Assembly: GCA_007280875.1 (NCBI GenBank)
Contig: QYQJ01000081.1
Coordinates: 1 to 47,796 of the forward strand
Source: Bacteroidota bacterium
GTDB lineage: Bacteria; Bacteroidota; Bacteroidia; Bacteroidales; FEN-979
DNA: 47,796 bases
Direction of reading: 5' to 3'
Part shown: piece by piece, positions 1-7,745 of the stretch
Position numbering within the stretch: the first letter of the stretch is position 1
How the letters are laid out: each line of letters opens with the position of its first letter
Notes under the pieces: generated by a model
Databases searched by the model: none
Seen by the model: the letters and a program-made list of their open reading frames with translations, nothing else
What the model was told of the DNA's origin: nothing
Translations under genes and position numbers: made by a program

Positions 1-1
1 C

Positions 2-508
2 CCTCCTCCCGAAGCCCTGCAGGAGAAGGTTAAATTTACCGCTCCCGTTGTGGTAGAAGATACAACGGTAGAATCTGATTTCGGTAAACAGGATCTTCTG
101 GCTGAGAAATCGAACACGGAAGTTCCTTCCGAAGAACCGGAGATAAAGATCAAGGAAGAGAAACCACAGGTTATTGAACAACCCAAAGAAGCAGAGATTT
201 TCACGGTAGTGGAGGAAAATCCCCAATTCCCCGGAGGAGAGGCCGCTCTGTACAAATTTCTTGCTGAAAGTATCAAATACCCGGAAGAGGCTAAAGAACT
301 TGGCATCCAGGGGAGGGTATTCGTGAACTTTGTGGTAGAGACCAATGGCTCGGTCTCGAAGGTCAAGGTCCTCCGGGGCATCGGAGGCGGTTGCGATGAA
401 GAGGCCATCCGGGTCGTGCAAAGTATGCCCAGATGGACTCCCGGAAAACAACGGGGAATCCCGGTGCGGGTATCCTATAACCTGCCGATAAAATTTACGT
501 TGCAATAA
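2..508 (+). CDS. TonB C-terminal-domain energy transducer, 5' end outside window
   Basis: The reading frame is open from the first bases of the window, so the N-terminus and any membrane anchor lie upstream. What remains is a Glu/Lys/Pro-rich periplasmic linker followed by a TonB C-terminal domain of about 85 residues. Its landmarks are FPGGEAALYKFL, YPEEAKELGIQGRVFVNFVV, and a closing segment with IPVRVSYNLPIKFTL. Proteins of this family couple the proton motive force to TonB-dependent outer-membrane receptors. In Bacteroidota the same domain is also found in many other envelope proteins, such as BlaR1/M56-type sensors, so the exact role cannot be settled without the N-terminus. It is the last intact gene before the hdr operon and is followed by a degenerate copy of itself. 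Confidence 0.85.
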   Translation, partial: PPPEALQEKVKFTAPVVVEDTTVESDFGKQDLLAEKSNTEVPSEEPEIKIKEEKPQVIEQPKEAEIFTVVEENPQFPGGEAALYKFLAESIKYPEEAKELGIQGRVFVNFVVETNGSVSKVKVLRGIGGGCDEEAIRVVQSMPRWTPGKQRGIPVRVSYNLPIKFTLQ

Positions 509-516
509 CGGAAAAG

Positions 517-609
517 ATGCGTTTCGTGCCCCCCGTCGTTGTGGATTCGACGGTTGAGAATCCGTTCGGGGTTTGATTCAACCTGCCGGTCCGGTTCACA
601 CTACGATAA
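517..609 (+). pseudogene. Internally deleted TonB-domain gene remnant
   Basis: Reading from the ATG at 517 gives MRFVPPVVVDSTVENPFGV, a stop, then FNLPVRFTLR and a second stop, all in one frame. The first part matches the linker of the upstream TonB gene (VKFTAPVVVEDTTVESDFG). The second part matches its last beta strand (YNLPIKFTLQ). The entire domain between them is missing. This is best explained as a tandem duplicate that lost its middle. It is seen directly by comparing the two translations; no function is expected. Confidence 0.7.
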
Positions 610-626
610 CCCGCATTTCCGATTCT

Positions 627-655
627 GTAGGGGCAACCTGGCAGGTTGCCCCTAC
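627..655. repeat. Perfect 13-bp-arm palindrome (REP-like or terminator)
   Basis: Two 13-bp arms, GTAGGGGCAACCT and its complement, flank a 3-base loop. The same kind of TAGGGGC-headed palindrome is dispersed in many unrelated bacterial genomes. It sits 18 bp after the TonB remnant and is followed by GGTCGTTTTATT, so it could also end transcription before the hdr operon. Confidence 0.7.
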
Positions 656-715
656 GGTCGTTTTATTCCGGTTGCCCCTCCCTCTATTTGGAAATATTCC
701 AAACGAAACTTTTTT

Positions 716-723
716 TAATTTTG
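716..723 (+). promoter_or_regulatory. Bacteroidota -7 promoter element for the hdr-flx operon
   Basis: TAATTTTG matches the TAnnTTTG -7 consensus of Bacteroidota primary-sigma promoters. It lies 38 bp before the hdrC ATG. No good TTTG -33 element is found at the usual 19-21 bp spacing, so this rests on the -7 match and its position. Confidence 0.5.
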
Positions 724-761
724 GTCTGTTATTTTTCTAACAACCGATATATAGAGCATTT

Positions 762-1331
762 ATGATTGCACTCGGACAACAAATTGAGAATAAATTCCTG
801 GAGGCGGTAAACAAGAAAAGCGGGAGCAACATCCTGGAGTGTTACCAGTGTGGCAAGTGTGTCTCCACCTGCCCGGTAAGCAGCTTCATGGACTTCCCCC
901 CCCGGGAGATCATGCAGATGGTCAAGCTTGGGTTGAAGGAGGAGACCTACATGGCCAACTCCATGTGGTTTTGTCTCACCTGTGCCGCATGTTCCAGCCG
1001 CTGCCCTCGTGAAATAGACATTCCCCGGGTAATGGAAGCGATCCGCCACCTGGCCATCGAAGAGAATGTAGATCCTGATAACCCGAAGGTGAAGGCGATC
1101 CGGAAATTCCACGAGATCTTCCTGGATATGATCAAGCGGTACGGGCGCAATTACGAGCTGCGTATGATGGCCGAATTCAATATCAGAACCCGGAACCTGT
1201 TCAAAGATATGCATCTGGCTCCCAAAGCCCTCCTCAAGGGAAAGATCCCGCTGGGACATGAGAAAGTTCAGCGCGCAAAGGCGATCCAGCGTATGTTCAA
1301 GATGGCTGAAAAACTGGAAAAGATAAAATAA
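762..1331 (+). CDS. hdrC: Heterodisulfide reductase-like subunit C (HdrC)
   Basis: This small iron-sulfur protein relays electrons between HdrA and the HdrB active site. Two [4Fe-4S] motifs are visible: C27-x2-C30-x2-C33-x3-C37 (ECYQCGKCVSTCP) and C71-x2-C74-x2-C77-x3-C81 (CLTCAACSSRCP). The 189-residue length is normal for the soluble HdrC type. There is no b-type cytochrome domain as in HdrE-linked forms. It is the first gene of a tightly packed run hdrC-hdrB-hdrA-flxD, with 8 bp before hdrB. The ATG follows a -7 promoter element by 38 bp. In bacteria without methanogenesis the disulfide substrate is not coenzyme M-S-S-coenzyme B; the true partner is unknown here. Confidence 0.92.
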   Translation: MIALGQQIENKFLEAVNKKSGSNILECYQCGKCVSTCPVSSFMDFPPREIMQMVKLGLKEETYMANSMWFCLTCAACSSRCPREIDIPRVMEAIRHLAIEENVDPDNPKVKAIRKFHEIFLDMIKRYGRNYELRMMAEFNIRTRNLFKDMHLAPKALLKGKIPLGHEKVQRAKAIQRMFKMAEKLEKIK

Positions 1332-1339
1332 TCCAAACC

Positions 1340-2284
1340 ATGACAAAACTGACCTATTTCCCGGGTTGCTCCGCACATGGGACCAGCGAAGAGTTCGACA
1401 GCACACTGAAGCTGGTGATGAAAACGCTCGGGGTGGAGATGGAAGAGTTGCCCGACTGGAACTGTTGCGGTGCCACCTCAGCCCATGTGATGACGGAGAA
1501 CCTGGCTCTGGCGCTTCCCCTGCGAAACCTGGTGCTGGCGGAGCGGTTGCCCAATAAGACCATGGGCATAGCCTGCGCTTCCTGTTATTCCCGCATGAAA
1601 ACAACCAAGGTAGAGATGGACAGCCATCCAGAGCTGGCTAAAAAGATCAACTCCACCATTGTCGAAGAGGGGGAATACAAGGGGGTGGTGGATGTGAAAT
1701 CGATGCTTCAGTTCTTTTATGAGGATATCGGTCCGGAAGCCATCGCCGAAAAGGTCGTCTATCCCCTGAAAGGGCTGAAAGTAGCCTGCTACTATGGTTG
1801 CCTGCTGACCCGCCCGAAAAGCGTTACCCAGTTCGATTCGCCGGAATATCCTATATCCATGGACCGGATCATGGAAGCTCTGGGCGCAAAACCCACGGCA
1901 TTTGATTTCAAGACCGAATGCTGCGGAGCCTCGTTTTCCATCAGTGACACGGAAATCGTCCTCTCCCTCAGCGGTACCATCCTGGAAATGGCCCGGGAAA
2001 GCGGAGCCCATGCCATCGTGGTAGCCTGCCCCCTGTGCCAGTCGAACCTGGATATGCGCCAGCCGGATATTGATAAGAAAGCAGGAACCAAGTACAATAT
2101 CCCGGTACTGTACATCACCCAGCTGATGGCGCTGGCTTTCGGATATCCTTTGAAGGACCTGAAACCGGCAAAGCACATCATTCCGATCGAGCCGGCTCTG
2201 GCACATATCGGGGAAGAGATCGAAACTCCTGAAGAGAAAAAGAAACCCAGAAAAGTTGTTGAAGCAGAAAGTGAGGTAGAATAA
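1340..2284 (+). CDS. hdrB: Heterodisulfide reductase-like subunit B (HdrB)
   Basis: This is the catalytic subunit of the Hdr module. It has two CCG domains, which in the methanogen enzyme hold noncubane [4Fe-4S] clusters that cleave a disulfide. Visible landmarks are the N-terminal FPGC, CC42-43 in WNCCGATS, CASCYS, then CYYGCLLTRP, ECCGASFS and CPLCQSNL. Both CCG motifs are complete. At 314 residues it is slightly longer than usual because of a Lys/Glu-rich C-terminal tail. The stop overlaps the hdrA start by one base (TAATG), indicating translational coupling. The substrate in this organism cannot be read from the sequence. No DsrC-like partner is encoded in the window. Confidence 0.92.
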   Translation: MTKLTYFPGCSAHGTSEEFDSTLKLVMKTLGVEMEELPDWNCCGATSAHVMTENLALALPLRNLVLAERLPNKTMGIACASCYSRMKTTKVEMDSHPELAKKINSTIVEEGEYKGVVDVKSMLQFFYEDIGPEAIAEKVVYPLKGLKVACYYGCLLTRPKSVTQFDSPEYPISMDRIMEALGAKPTAFDFKTECCGASFSISDTEIVLSLSGTILEMARESGAHAIVVACPLCQSNLDMRQPDIDKKAGTKYNIPVLYITQLMALAFGYPLKDLKPAKHIIPIEPALAHIGEEIETPEEKKKPRKVVEAESEVE

Positions 2285-4257
2285 TGGCTCGTGTAGGTGT
2301 TTTTGTTTGTTTTTGCGGTGCGAACATCGCGGACTTTGTGGATGTTCCGGCTGTGACGGAAGAGGCAAAAAAGATCAAAGAGGTCAAATACGCCATAGAG
2401 TACAAATACATGTGTTCCGATCCGGGCCAGCAGATGATACGGGATGCCATAGTCCAGCACCGGCTTACCTCGGTGGTGGTGGCCGCCTGTTCCCCCCGCA
2501 TGCATGAGAAGACCTTCCGGAAGGCTCTTTCCGATGCCGGGATGAATCCCTATCTGCTGGAAGTGGCCAACATCCGTGAGCACTCCTCATGGGTGCACCA
2601 GAAAGATAAAAAAGCCGCTACCGAGAAGGCCAGTGACCTGATCCGGATGGCAGTTGCCAAATCGATCGCCAATGAGCAGCTGCATGAGATCTCGGTGCCG
2701 GTTACCAAGCGGGCGCTGGTGATCGGAGGCGGGATTGCTGGCATCCAGGCTGCCCTGGACATTGCCGATGCCCGGATCCCCGTCGTGCTGGTGGAAAAGA
2801 GCCCCTCCATCGGAGGACGCATGGCTCAGCTGGATGAGACCTTTCCCACCCTCGACTGCTCCCAGTGTATCCTGACTCCCAAGATGGTGGATGTGGCCAG
2901 CCACCCTTTCATCGAACTGCTTCCCTACTCCGAAGTGATGGAACTGGACGGATACGTGGGGAACTACAAGGCGAAGATCAAGCGGAAAGCCTCCTACGTC
3001 AATTTCGATACCTGCACCGGTTGCGGCGCCTGCTGGCAGAAATGCCCGGTGAAGGTCCCCAACGAGTTCAACATGGGGATCGACAAGCGGAAAGCAATTT
3101 ACAGCCCCTTCCCGCAGGCTGTCCCAAATAAACCGGTGATCGATGCCGAGCACTGCACCATGCTGCTCAAGGGAAAATGCGGCATCTGTGCCAAGGTATG
3201 CGAAAAGGGATCAATCGATTACACCATGCAGGATGAGATTGTGGAACGGGAGATTGGAGCAGTGGTTGTGGCCACCGGCTACGATCTGTGGGATCCGTCA
3301 CCCTATGAAGAATATGGAGTAGGACGGTACAAAGACATCATCACCTCCCTGGAGTTCGAGCGGATGGTTTCCGCCAACGGACCCACAGGCGGAGTGCCGG
3401 TCCGCCCCTCTGACGGGAAGGTACCGAAACGTGTTGTTTTCATTAAATGCGTCGGGTCTCGTGATGAAGCCAAGGGAATCGAATACTGCTCCAAGATCTG
3501 CTGTATGTACACGGCAAAACACGCCATTTTACTGCACCATAAAGTCCACGACTCCCATGCCTATATCTTCTATATGGATATCCGGGCTGCCGGAAAAGGC
3601 TATGAGGAATTCGTGAAACGGGCTCAGGTGGAAACGGGAGCAACCTACCTGCGGGGACGGGTATCCAAGATTTACAAGAAAGGCGAAAACCTGATGGTAC
3701 GGGGCGAGGATGCGCAGCTCGGCCAGGTGGTCGAAGTAGAAGCTGACCTGGTGGTACTGGCTACAGCCATTTACCCGTATAAAGATAATCCTGACCTGGC
3801 ACGGTTGCTGGGGATCTCTTACGACAAATACGGATACCTTTCAGAAGCCCATCCGAAACTTCGCCCGGTGGAGACAGCCAAAGCCGGGATCTACCTGGCA
3901 GGTTGTACCCAGGCCCCGAAAGATATTCCGGATACGGTGGCCCAGGCATCAGCCGCAGCAGCCAAGGTATGCGGACTCTTTGCCGGGGATACCCTGAAGA
4001 AAGATCCCATGATCTCCACGGTCAACACCGAGTTTTGTACCGGATGCCAGAACTGCGTGACCGTTTGCCCCTACCAGGCCATTGTCACAGAAGAAATTCC
4101 GCTGGGGCACGGTTCGAAGGAAATGCGGATCGTAGCCAAAGTGAACGAAGGTGTGTGCCAGGGTTGTGGTTCCTGCGTGGCCATCTGCCGCAGCATGGCC
4201 ATTGACCTGGCCGGATTTACTGACATGCAAATCATTAATGAGATTGTATCTATCTGA
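2284..4257 (+). CDS. hdrA: Heterodisulfide reductase-like subunit A (HdrA), FAD and Fe-S
   Basis: HdrA is the flavin subunit where electron bifurcation takes place in Hdr complexes. The 657-residue length matches the standard form. In order it shows an N-terminal domain with conserved cysteines (CFCGAN, CSPRMHEKTF), a Rossmann FAD site GGGIAGIQAA at 148-157, and LDCSQC. Next come an inserted ferredoxin domain (CTGCGACWQKCP and GKCGICAKVCEKG) and the HdrA-specific cysteine cluster near the flavin (EYCSKICCMYTAKHA). The C-terminal ferredoxin pair is CTGCQNCVTVCP and CQGCGSCVAIC. All expected motifs are intact. It overlaps hdrB and flxD by one base each (TAATG and TGATG), so these proteins are made together. 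Confidence 0.94.
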   Translation: MARVGVFVCFCGANIADFVDVPAVTEEAKKIKEVKYAIEYKYMCSDPGQQMIRDAIVQHRLTSVVVAACSPRMHEKTFRKALSDAGMNPYLLEVANIREHSSWVHQKDKKAATEKASDLIRMAVAKSIANEQLHEISVPVTKRALVIGGGIAGIQAALDIADARIPVVLVEKSPSIGGRMAQLDETFPTLDCSQCILTPKMVDVASHPFIELLPYSEVMELDGYVGNYKAKIKRKASYVNFDTCTGCGACWQKCPVKVPNEFNMGIDKRKAIYSPFPQAVPNKPVIDAEHCTMLLKGKCGICAKVCEKGSIDYTMQDEIVEREIGAVVVATGYDLWDPSPYEEYGVGRYKDIITSLEFERMVSANGPTGGVPVRPSDGKVPKRVVFIKCVGSRDEAKGIEYCSKICCMYTAKHAILLHHKVHDSHAYIFYMDIRAAGKGYEEFVKRAQVETGATYLRGRVSKIYKKGENLMVRGEDAQLGQVVEVEADLVVLATAIYPYKDNPDLARLLGISYDKYGYLSEAHPKLRPVETAKAGIYLAGCTQAPKDIPDTVAQASAAAAKVCGLFAGDTLKKDPMISTVNTEFCTGCQNCVTVCPYQAIVTEEIPLGHGSKEMRIVAKVNEGVCQGCGSCVAICRSMAIDLAGFTDMQIINEIVSI

Positions 4258-4736
4258 TGGAAGCAGAAATAAAAGAGAAAATCGTAAGCATGGAGAAACC
4301 CCACATGGAGGCTCCGCCCGACTGGCAGCCCGTGATTATGGGAATCCTCTGTAACTGGTGCTCCTATGCAGGTTCCGACCTGACCGGAACCAGCCGGATC
4401 CAGTATCCGCCCAACATCCGGATCATCCGGGTTCCCTGTTCGAGCCGTGTGGATCCATGGTTCATCATCAAGTCACTCCAGACTATTGCCGACGGGGTTC
4501 TGATATCGGGATGCCATCCCGGGGACTGCCACTACATCTCAGGGAATTACTATGCCCGCCGCCGGTTCCTGGTCACCAAGAAACTGTTGAATTTCGTCGG
4601 CTTTCATGAGAACCGGGTCCAGTTCTCCTGGGTCTCGGCTGCCGAAGGGGCCAAGTTCGCTAAAGTGGTAACCAAAGTTACAGAGGACATCAGGAAACTG
4701 GGACCATTGCATCTCTATAAAAAGGAAAACAGCTGA
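4257..4736 (+). CDS. flxD: MvhD/FlxD-family [2Fe-2S] linker subunit
   Basis: A 159-residue protein of the MvhD family (delta subunit of methyl-viologen hydrogenase). In Hdr complexes this protein carries electrons from the electron-input module to HdrA. Conserved features include GILCNWCSYAGSD, VPCSSRVDP and SGCHPGDCHY, which supply the cluster cysteines. The start overlaps the hdrA stop (TGATG). No hydrogenase (MvhA/MvhG) genes follow. Instead the next genes encode an NADH-type flavoprotein set, so the Flx (NADH) version of the complex is more likely than the hydrogenase version. Confidence 0.88.
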   Translation: MEAEIKEKIVSMEKPHMEAPPDWQPVIMGILCNWCSYAGSDLTGTSRIQYPPNIRIIRVPCSSRVDPWFIIKSLQTIADGVLISGCHPGDCHYISGNYYARRRFLVTKKLLNFVGFHENRVQFSWVSAAEGAKFAKVVTKVTEDIRKLGPLHLYKKENS

Positions 4737-4741
4737 TAATC

Positions 4742-5593
4742 ATGGACTATACAAAGCAAATTCAGGATATTGCCGGCCGACTCTTTTCCGAAGGGAAGAT
4801 CGATATATTCATCGGGTACCGCAATACGGGTTTTGATGAAAACCAGGTACCGGTGCTGATCCACCAGTACAAGGATGTGGATCAGCTCCTGTTCACCGAT
4901 AAATCGGTTTTCAATCTGGCCAATTACCTGAAGTACGAACATACCCGCAACAAACGGGTAGGGTTGATCGTGAAGGGATGCGACAGCCGTGCATTGAACC
5001 TGATGCTCACCGAAAGCCAGGTCAAACGGGAAAACCTGTACATTATCGGGATCGCCTGTGAAGGGGTGGTGAATGAAACGGGAGAGAAGGCTCAGAACTG
5101 TGTGGAATGCATGATGCCCGATGCGGTAGTGTACGACGAACTGCTCGGTTCTGCAACGGGAAAACGGGAATATCAGGTGAATGCTGATATCCGGGAACTT
5201 GATGAGAAAACCCTGACCGACCGTGTGGAATATTTTGAGGAGATCTTTGAAAACTGCATTCGCTGCAATGCCTGCCGTCACTCCTGCCCGCTCTGTTATT
5301 GTGCCAAATGCTGCATCGACCAGGAGACCGCTACCCTTTTTCACGGAGCAAACACCACTTCCAGCGCCTTCCATGCATTGATGACCTGGTCGTTGCACCT
5401 GGCCGGCCGGTGTGTGGATTGCCGTAACTGCGAAAAAGCCTGCCCGATTCACCTTCCGCTGCACCTGCTGCACAAACTGAACGAAAAGGTAATCTACGAG
5501 AACTTCCAGGAGAACCTGGCCGGGATGACCGAAGGGGACCGGGGAGCCTTCTACAAGTACAGTTTGAGCGATCCTGACGATTTTATCCTGTAA
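4742..5593 (+). CDS. Flx-complex iron-sulfur subunit (FlxC-like)
   Basis: A 283-residue protein with two cysteine-rich motifs. The first is CIRCNACRHSCPLCYCAKCC at 172-191 and the second is CVDCRNCEKACP at 224-234, so it should bind two [4Fe-4S] clusters. An N-terminal region with VKGCDSRALNLML resembles the coenzyme F420 hydrogenase beta/formate dehydrogenase beta superfamily. It lies 5 bp after flxD. In Desulfovibrio the published order is flxABCD-hdrABC; this operon is the exact mirror, which would make this gene flxC. That letter is inferred from order rather than from a direct comparison. Its likely job is passing electrons from the NADH flavoprotein to FlxD. Confidence 0.75.
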   Translation: MDYTKQIQDIAGRLFSEGKIDIFIGYRNTGFDENQVPVLIHQYKDVDQLLFTDKSVFNLANYLKYEHTRNKRVGLIVKGCDSRALNLMLTESQVKRENLYIIGIACEGVVNETGEKAQNCVECMMPDAVVYDELLGSATGKREYQVNADIRELDEKTLTDRVEYFEEIFENCIRCNACRHSCPLCYCAKCCIDQETATLFHGANTTSSAFHALMTWSLHLAGRCVDCRNCEKACPIHLPLHLLHKLNEKVIYENFQENLAGMTEGDRGAFYKYSLSDPDDFIL

Positions 5594-5607
5594 TTTATTC
5601 CAACACG

Positions 5608-6657
5608 ATGAAACTCACAACCTATAGCACTGATCAGGCCGGGCTGCAAGCGTTTTATGAGGCGATCATCCGCGCTCACGACACCTATGGCCCGGTAGAA
5701 AAATTCGGGAAATTCGATTTCAAAAAGGTGAATTCCCTCTCCGAATGCGATCCTGAGTCTCCGATCCCCCGGACCATGAGCGTGAAACCGCTCTTCTTTC
5801 CCAAGTCGGCAAAGGTGATGAAATATACAGCTACAAGTGCCGGAACCGAACTTTCCGATACCGCAGAGGATCCGCTGGCCGGGAAGCGTGTGATACTGGG
5901 AGTAAAGCATTGCGATGCCCGGGGACTCCAGGTGCTGGACGCGGTCTACAAATGGGATTACATCGATACAGATTACGAGAAACGCAGGGAGAACACCATA
6001 CTGATATCGCCGCGCTGCGACCAGGCTGCCACCCATTGCTTCTGTACTTCCCTCGACTACGACCTGGAAACCCTGGATGCCGTGGATGTGGCGGTAATCA
6101 ATGGGGCCGACAGGAAGATCTACCTGCAGGCACGTACAGAGAAGGGGGAGACCTTCCTGAAGGAAAATGCCACAGGTCTGACATCTGCCAATGGATCGGC
6201 GGAGGCTGAAATGAAAAAGCAGTATGAAACATTTGCTGCCTCATTCCGTCTGAAGATGAACTACCAGGAGATCAACGAACGGATGCAGGGTCAGTTTGAT
6301 TCTCCTACCTTCGAGGAGGTGCCATCCAGCTGTGTCAGCTGCAACACCTGTGCGTTTGTTTGCCCAACCTGTCATTGCTTCAAGATCTCCGACGAGAAGA
6401 TCCGGGATAAGGGGGTCAGGTACAAGAGCTATGATTCCTGTAATAACGTTTATTTCACGCTGATGGCAGGTGGTCACAATCCCAGGCCGGTGAAATACCG
6501 TCGCTGGCGTCAGCGGGCCATGCACAAGTTTGTCTATTACAAGGAGCGGTTTGGAGTGAACTTATGCATTGGCTGCGGCAAGTGCACCACTTCCTGCCCG
6601 GTGAACATCAGCATTTTTGAGGTAGTAACTAAAGTAGCAAGTTCAATGCAGGAATGA
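5608..6657 (+). CDS. Flx-complex iron-sulfur subunit, sulfhydrogenase-beta/AsrA-like (FlxB-like)
   Basis: A 349-residue protein of the family that includes anaerobic sulfite reductase subunit A and sulfhydrogenase beta. GVKHCDARGLQVLD at 98-111 is the family signature near the N-terminus. CDQAATHCFC follows at 137-146. Two C-terminal [4Fe-4S] motifs follow: CVSCNTCAFVCPTCHC from 242 and CIGCGKCTTSCP from 320. The basic stretch RRWRQRAMHKF between them is also typical. Such proteins work next to an AsrB-like FAD/NAD(P)H protein, and that is what comes next (flxA). By mirrored gene order with Desulfovibrio this would be flxB. The stop runs into a short GGAATGAA repeat. Confidence 0.8.
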   Translation: MKLTTYSTDQAGLQAFYEAIIRAHDTYGPVEKFGKFDFKKVNSLSECDPESPIPRTMSVKPLFFPKSAKVMKYTATSAGTELSDTAEDPLAGKRVILGVKHCDARGLQVLDAVYKWDYIDTDYEKRRENTILISPRCDQAATHCFCTSLDYDLETLDAVDVAVINGADRKIYLQARTEKGETFLKENATGLTSANGSAEAEMKKQYETFAASFRLKMNYQEINERMQGQFDSPTFEEVPSSCVSCNTCAFVCPTCHCFKISDEKIRDKGVRYKSYDSCNNVYFTLMAGGHNPRPVKYRRWRQRAMHKFVYYKERFGVNLCIGCGKCTTSCPVNISIFEVVTKVASSMQE

Positions 6658-6735
6658 AGGAATGAAGGAATTTAAAGAAACGTAGATGAGTGATAATTTT
6701 ACCATTTTACTATTTCACCATTTCACTATTTCACT
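6651..6735 (+). repeat. Octamer tandem repeats in the gap before flxA
   Basis: The gap starts with three near-identical GGAATGAA units (6651-6672, overlapping the stop of the previous gene). It ends with ATTTCACC/ATTTCACT units running into the flxA ATG (6711-6735). Both are simple 8-bp tandem patterns. No promoter or terminator is obvious. Confidence 0.65.
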
Positions 6736-7569
6736 ATGGAACAATTACTAGTCCCCATGATCTGCAAGGTGGATAAGATTATCCAGGAGACCCCGGATAT
6801 CTGCACCTACCGGTTGAAATTCAGGGATGAGTCCCTGACGGAACAATTTGACTGGCTGCCCGGACAATTTATCGAGTTTTCCCTGCTCGGCAGCGGCGAG
6901 TGTACCTTCTGTATTGCCTCATCGGCTACCCGGAAAGGCACCTTCGACTGTTCCATCAAACGGGCAGGGATTGTGACCGCCGACATCCACCGGGATATCG
7001 ACGAAGGGGATGAAGTGGGGATCCGCGGACCTTACGGGAACTGGTTCCCGCTGGAGGATCTGAAAGGGAAGAACCTGCTTTTTGTCGGAGGTGGTATCGG
7101 GTTGGCGCCATTGCGTTCACTGATTCAGTATGCCATTGATAACCGCAATCAGTATGCTGATTGTACCATACTCTATGGGGCCCGTACCTCGGCCGATCTC
7201 TGTTACAAGGAGGAGATCGAAGAGTGGAAAACAAACAAATCCCTGCGGGTCATACTTACCATCGATAAACCGGAGGATACCTGGAAAGAACATGTGGGAG
7301 TGGTCCCGAAAATTCTGGAAGAGGTGGTCAAGCCGAAGGTCGAAAACACCAAGGTCATCACGTGCGGCCCCCCGATCATGATCAAATACACCCTGCTGGC
7401 ACTCGATCGGCTTGGTTTTGCGCCAAAGGATGTGATCACCACACTGGAGATGAAGATGCAATGCGGCCTGGGGAAATGCGGGCGGTGCAACATCGGCAGT
7501 ACCTATGTATGCAAAGACGGGCCGGTGTTCACCTATGAGGAATTGAAGCGTCTGCCGGACGAATTTTAA
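6736..7569 (+). CDS. flxA: FlxA-type FAD/NAD(P)H oxidoreductase (AsrB/sulfhydrogenase-gamma-like)
   Basis: A 277-residue ferredoxin-NADP reductase superfamily protein, the expected NADH entry point of the complex. It has an N-terminal FAD-binding barrel (with WLPGQFIEFSLLG and the unusual CTFCIASS where many relatives have a RPYS-type motif). The NAD-binding fold has LLFVGGGIGLAPLRSL at 114-129 and TCGPPIMIKYT at 209-219. A C-terminal [2Fe-2S] site is C243-x4-C248-x2-C251-x7-C259, as in PyrK-type proteins. An 80-bp gap with repeats separates it from the previous gene, but strand and function put it in the same unit. It is followed by a new promoter for the nuo genes. Confidence 0.87.
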   Translation: MEQLLVPMICKVDKIIQETPDICTYRLKFRDESLTEQFDWLPGQFIEFSLLGSGECTFCIASSATRKGTFDCSIKRAGIVTADIHRDIDEGDEVGIRGPYGNWFPLEDLKGKNLLFVGGGIGLAPLRSLIQYAIDNRNQYADCTILYGARTSADLCYKEEIEEWKTNKSLRVILTIDKPEDTWKEHVGVVPKILEEVVKPKVENTKVITCGPPIMIKYTLLALDRLGFAPKDVITTLEMKMQCGLGKCGRCNIGSTYVCKDGPVFTYEELKRLPDEF

Positions 7570-7580
7570 AATAGTTGTAC

Positions 7581-7588
7581 TATCTTTG
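7581..7588 (+). promoter_or_regulatory. Bacteroidota -7 promoter element for the nuoA unit
   Basis: TATCTTTG matches TAnnTTTG exactly and lies 22 bp before a 32-codon open frame and 158 bp before nuoA. The spacing suggests the nuo operon is transcribed separately from hdr-flx. No clear -33 element is seen. Confidence 0.45.
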
Positions 7589-7609
7589 TACGTGTAAACC
7601 TGGATTCAC

Positions 7610-7708
7610 ATGGATAAGGAAACAAAAGGAAATTGGATTGTCGTTCTCCCGATCATCGCGCTTGTGATCTTCTTTTGCTTCTGGGTGCTCTCTATGACCA
7701 TAGGTTGA
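7610..7708 (+). CDS. 32-residue single-pass membrane protein upstream of nuoA
   Basis: Translation starts at the ATG and gives MDKETKGN, then a hydrophobic run of about 18 residues (WIVVLPIIALVIFFCFWV), ending LSMTIG. The form is a short charged N-terminus plus one transmembrane helix. It sits between a good -7 promoter element and nuoA, in the same direction, with 37 bp to the nuoA start. I do not recognise a family. It could be a small accessory subunit or assembly factor of complex I, or a translated leader. The evidence for translation is the promoter placement and the clean membrane helix. Confidence 0.5.
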   Translation: MDKETKGNWIVVLPIIALVIFFCFWVLSMTIG

Positions 7709-7745
7709 TATCCCGGGAATGCCCGGATTTTAATCCATCAGAGGT

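Noticed and set aside
729..1604. Long minus-strand open frame opposite hdrC/hdrB
   Set aside because: It runs antisense to two genes with intact Fe-S motifs and has no recognisable domain; it reflects the GC-rich codon pattern of the real genes.
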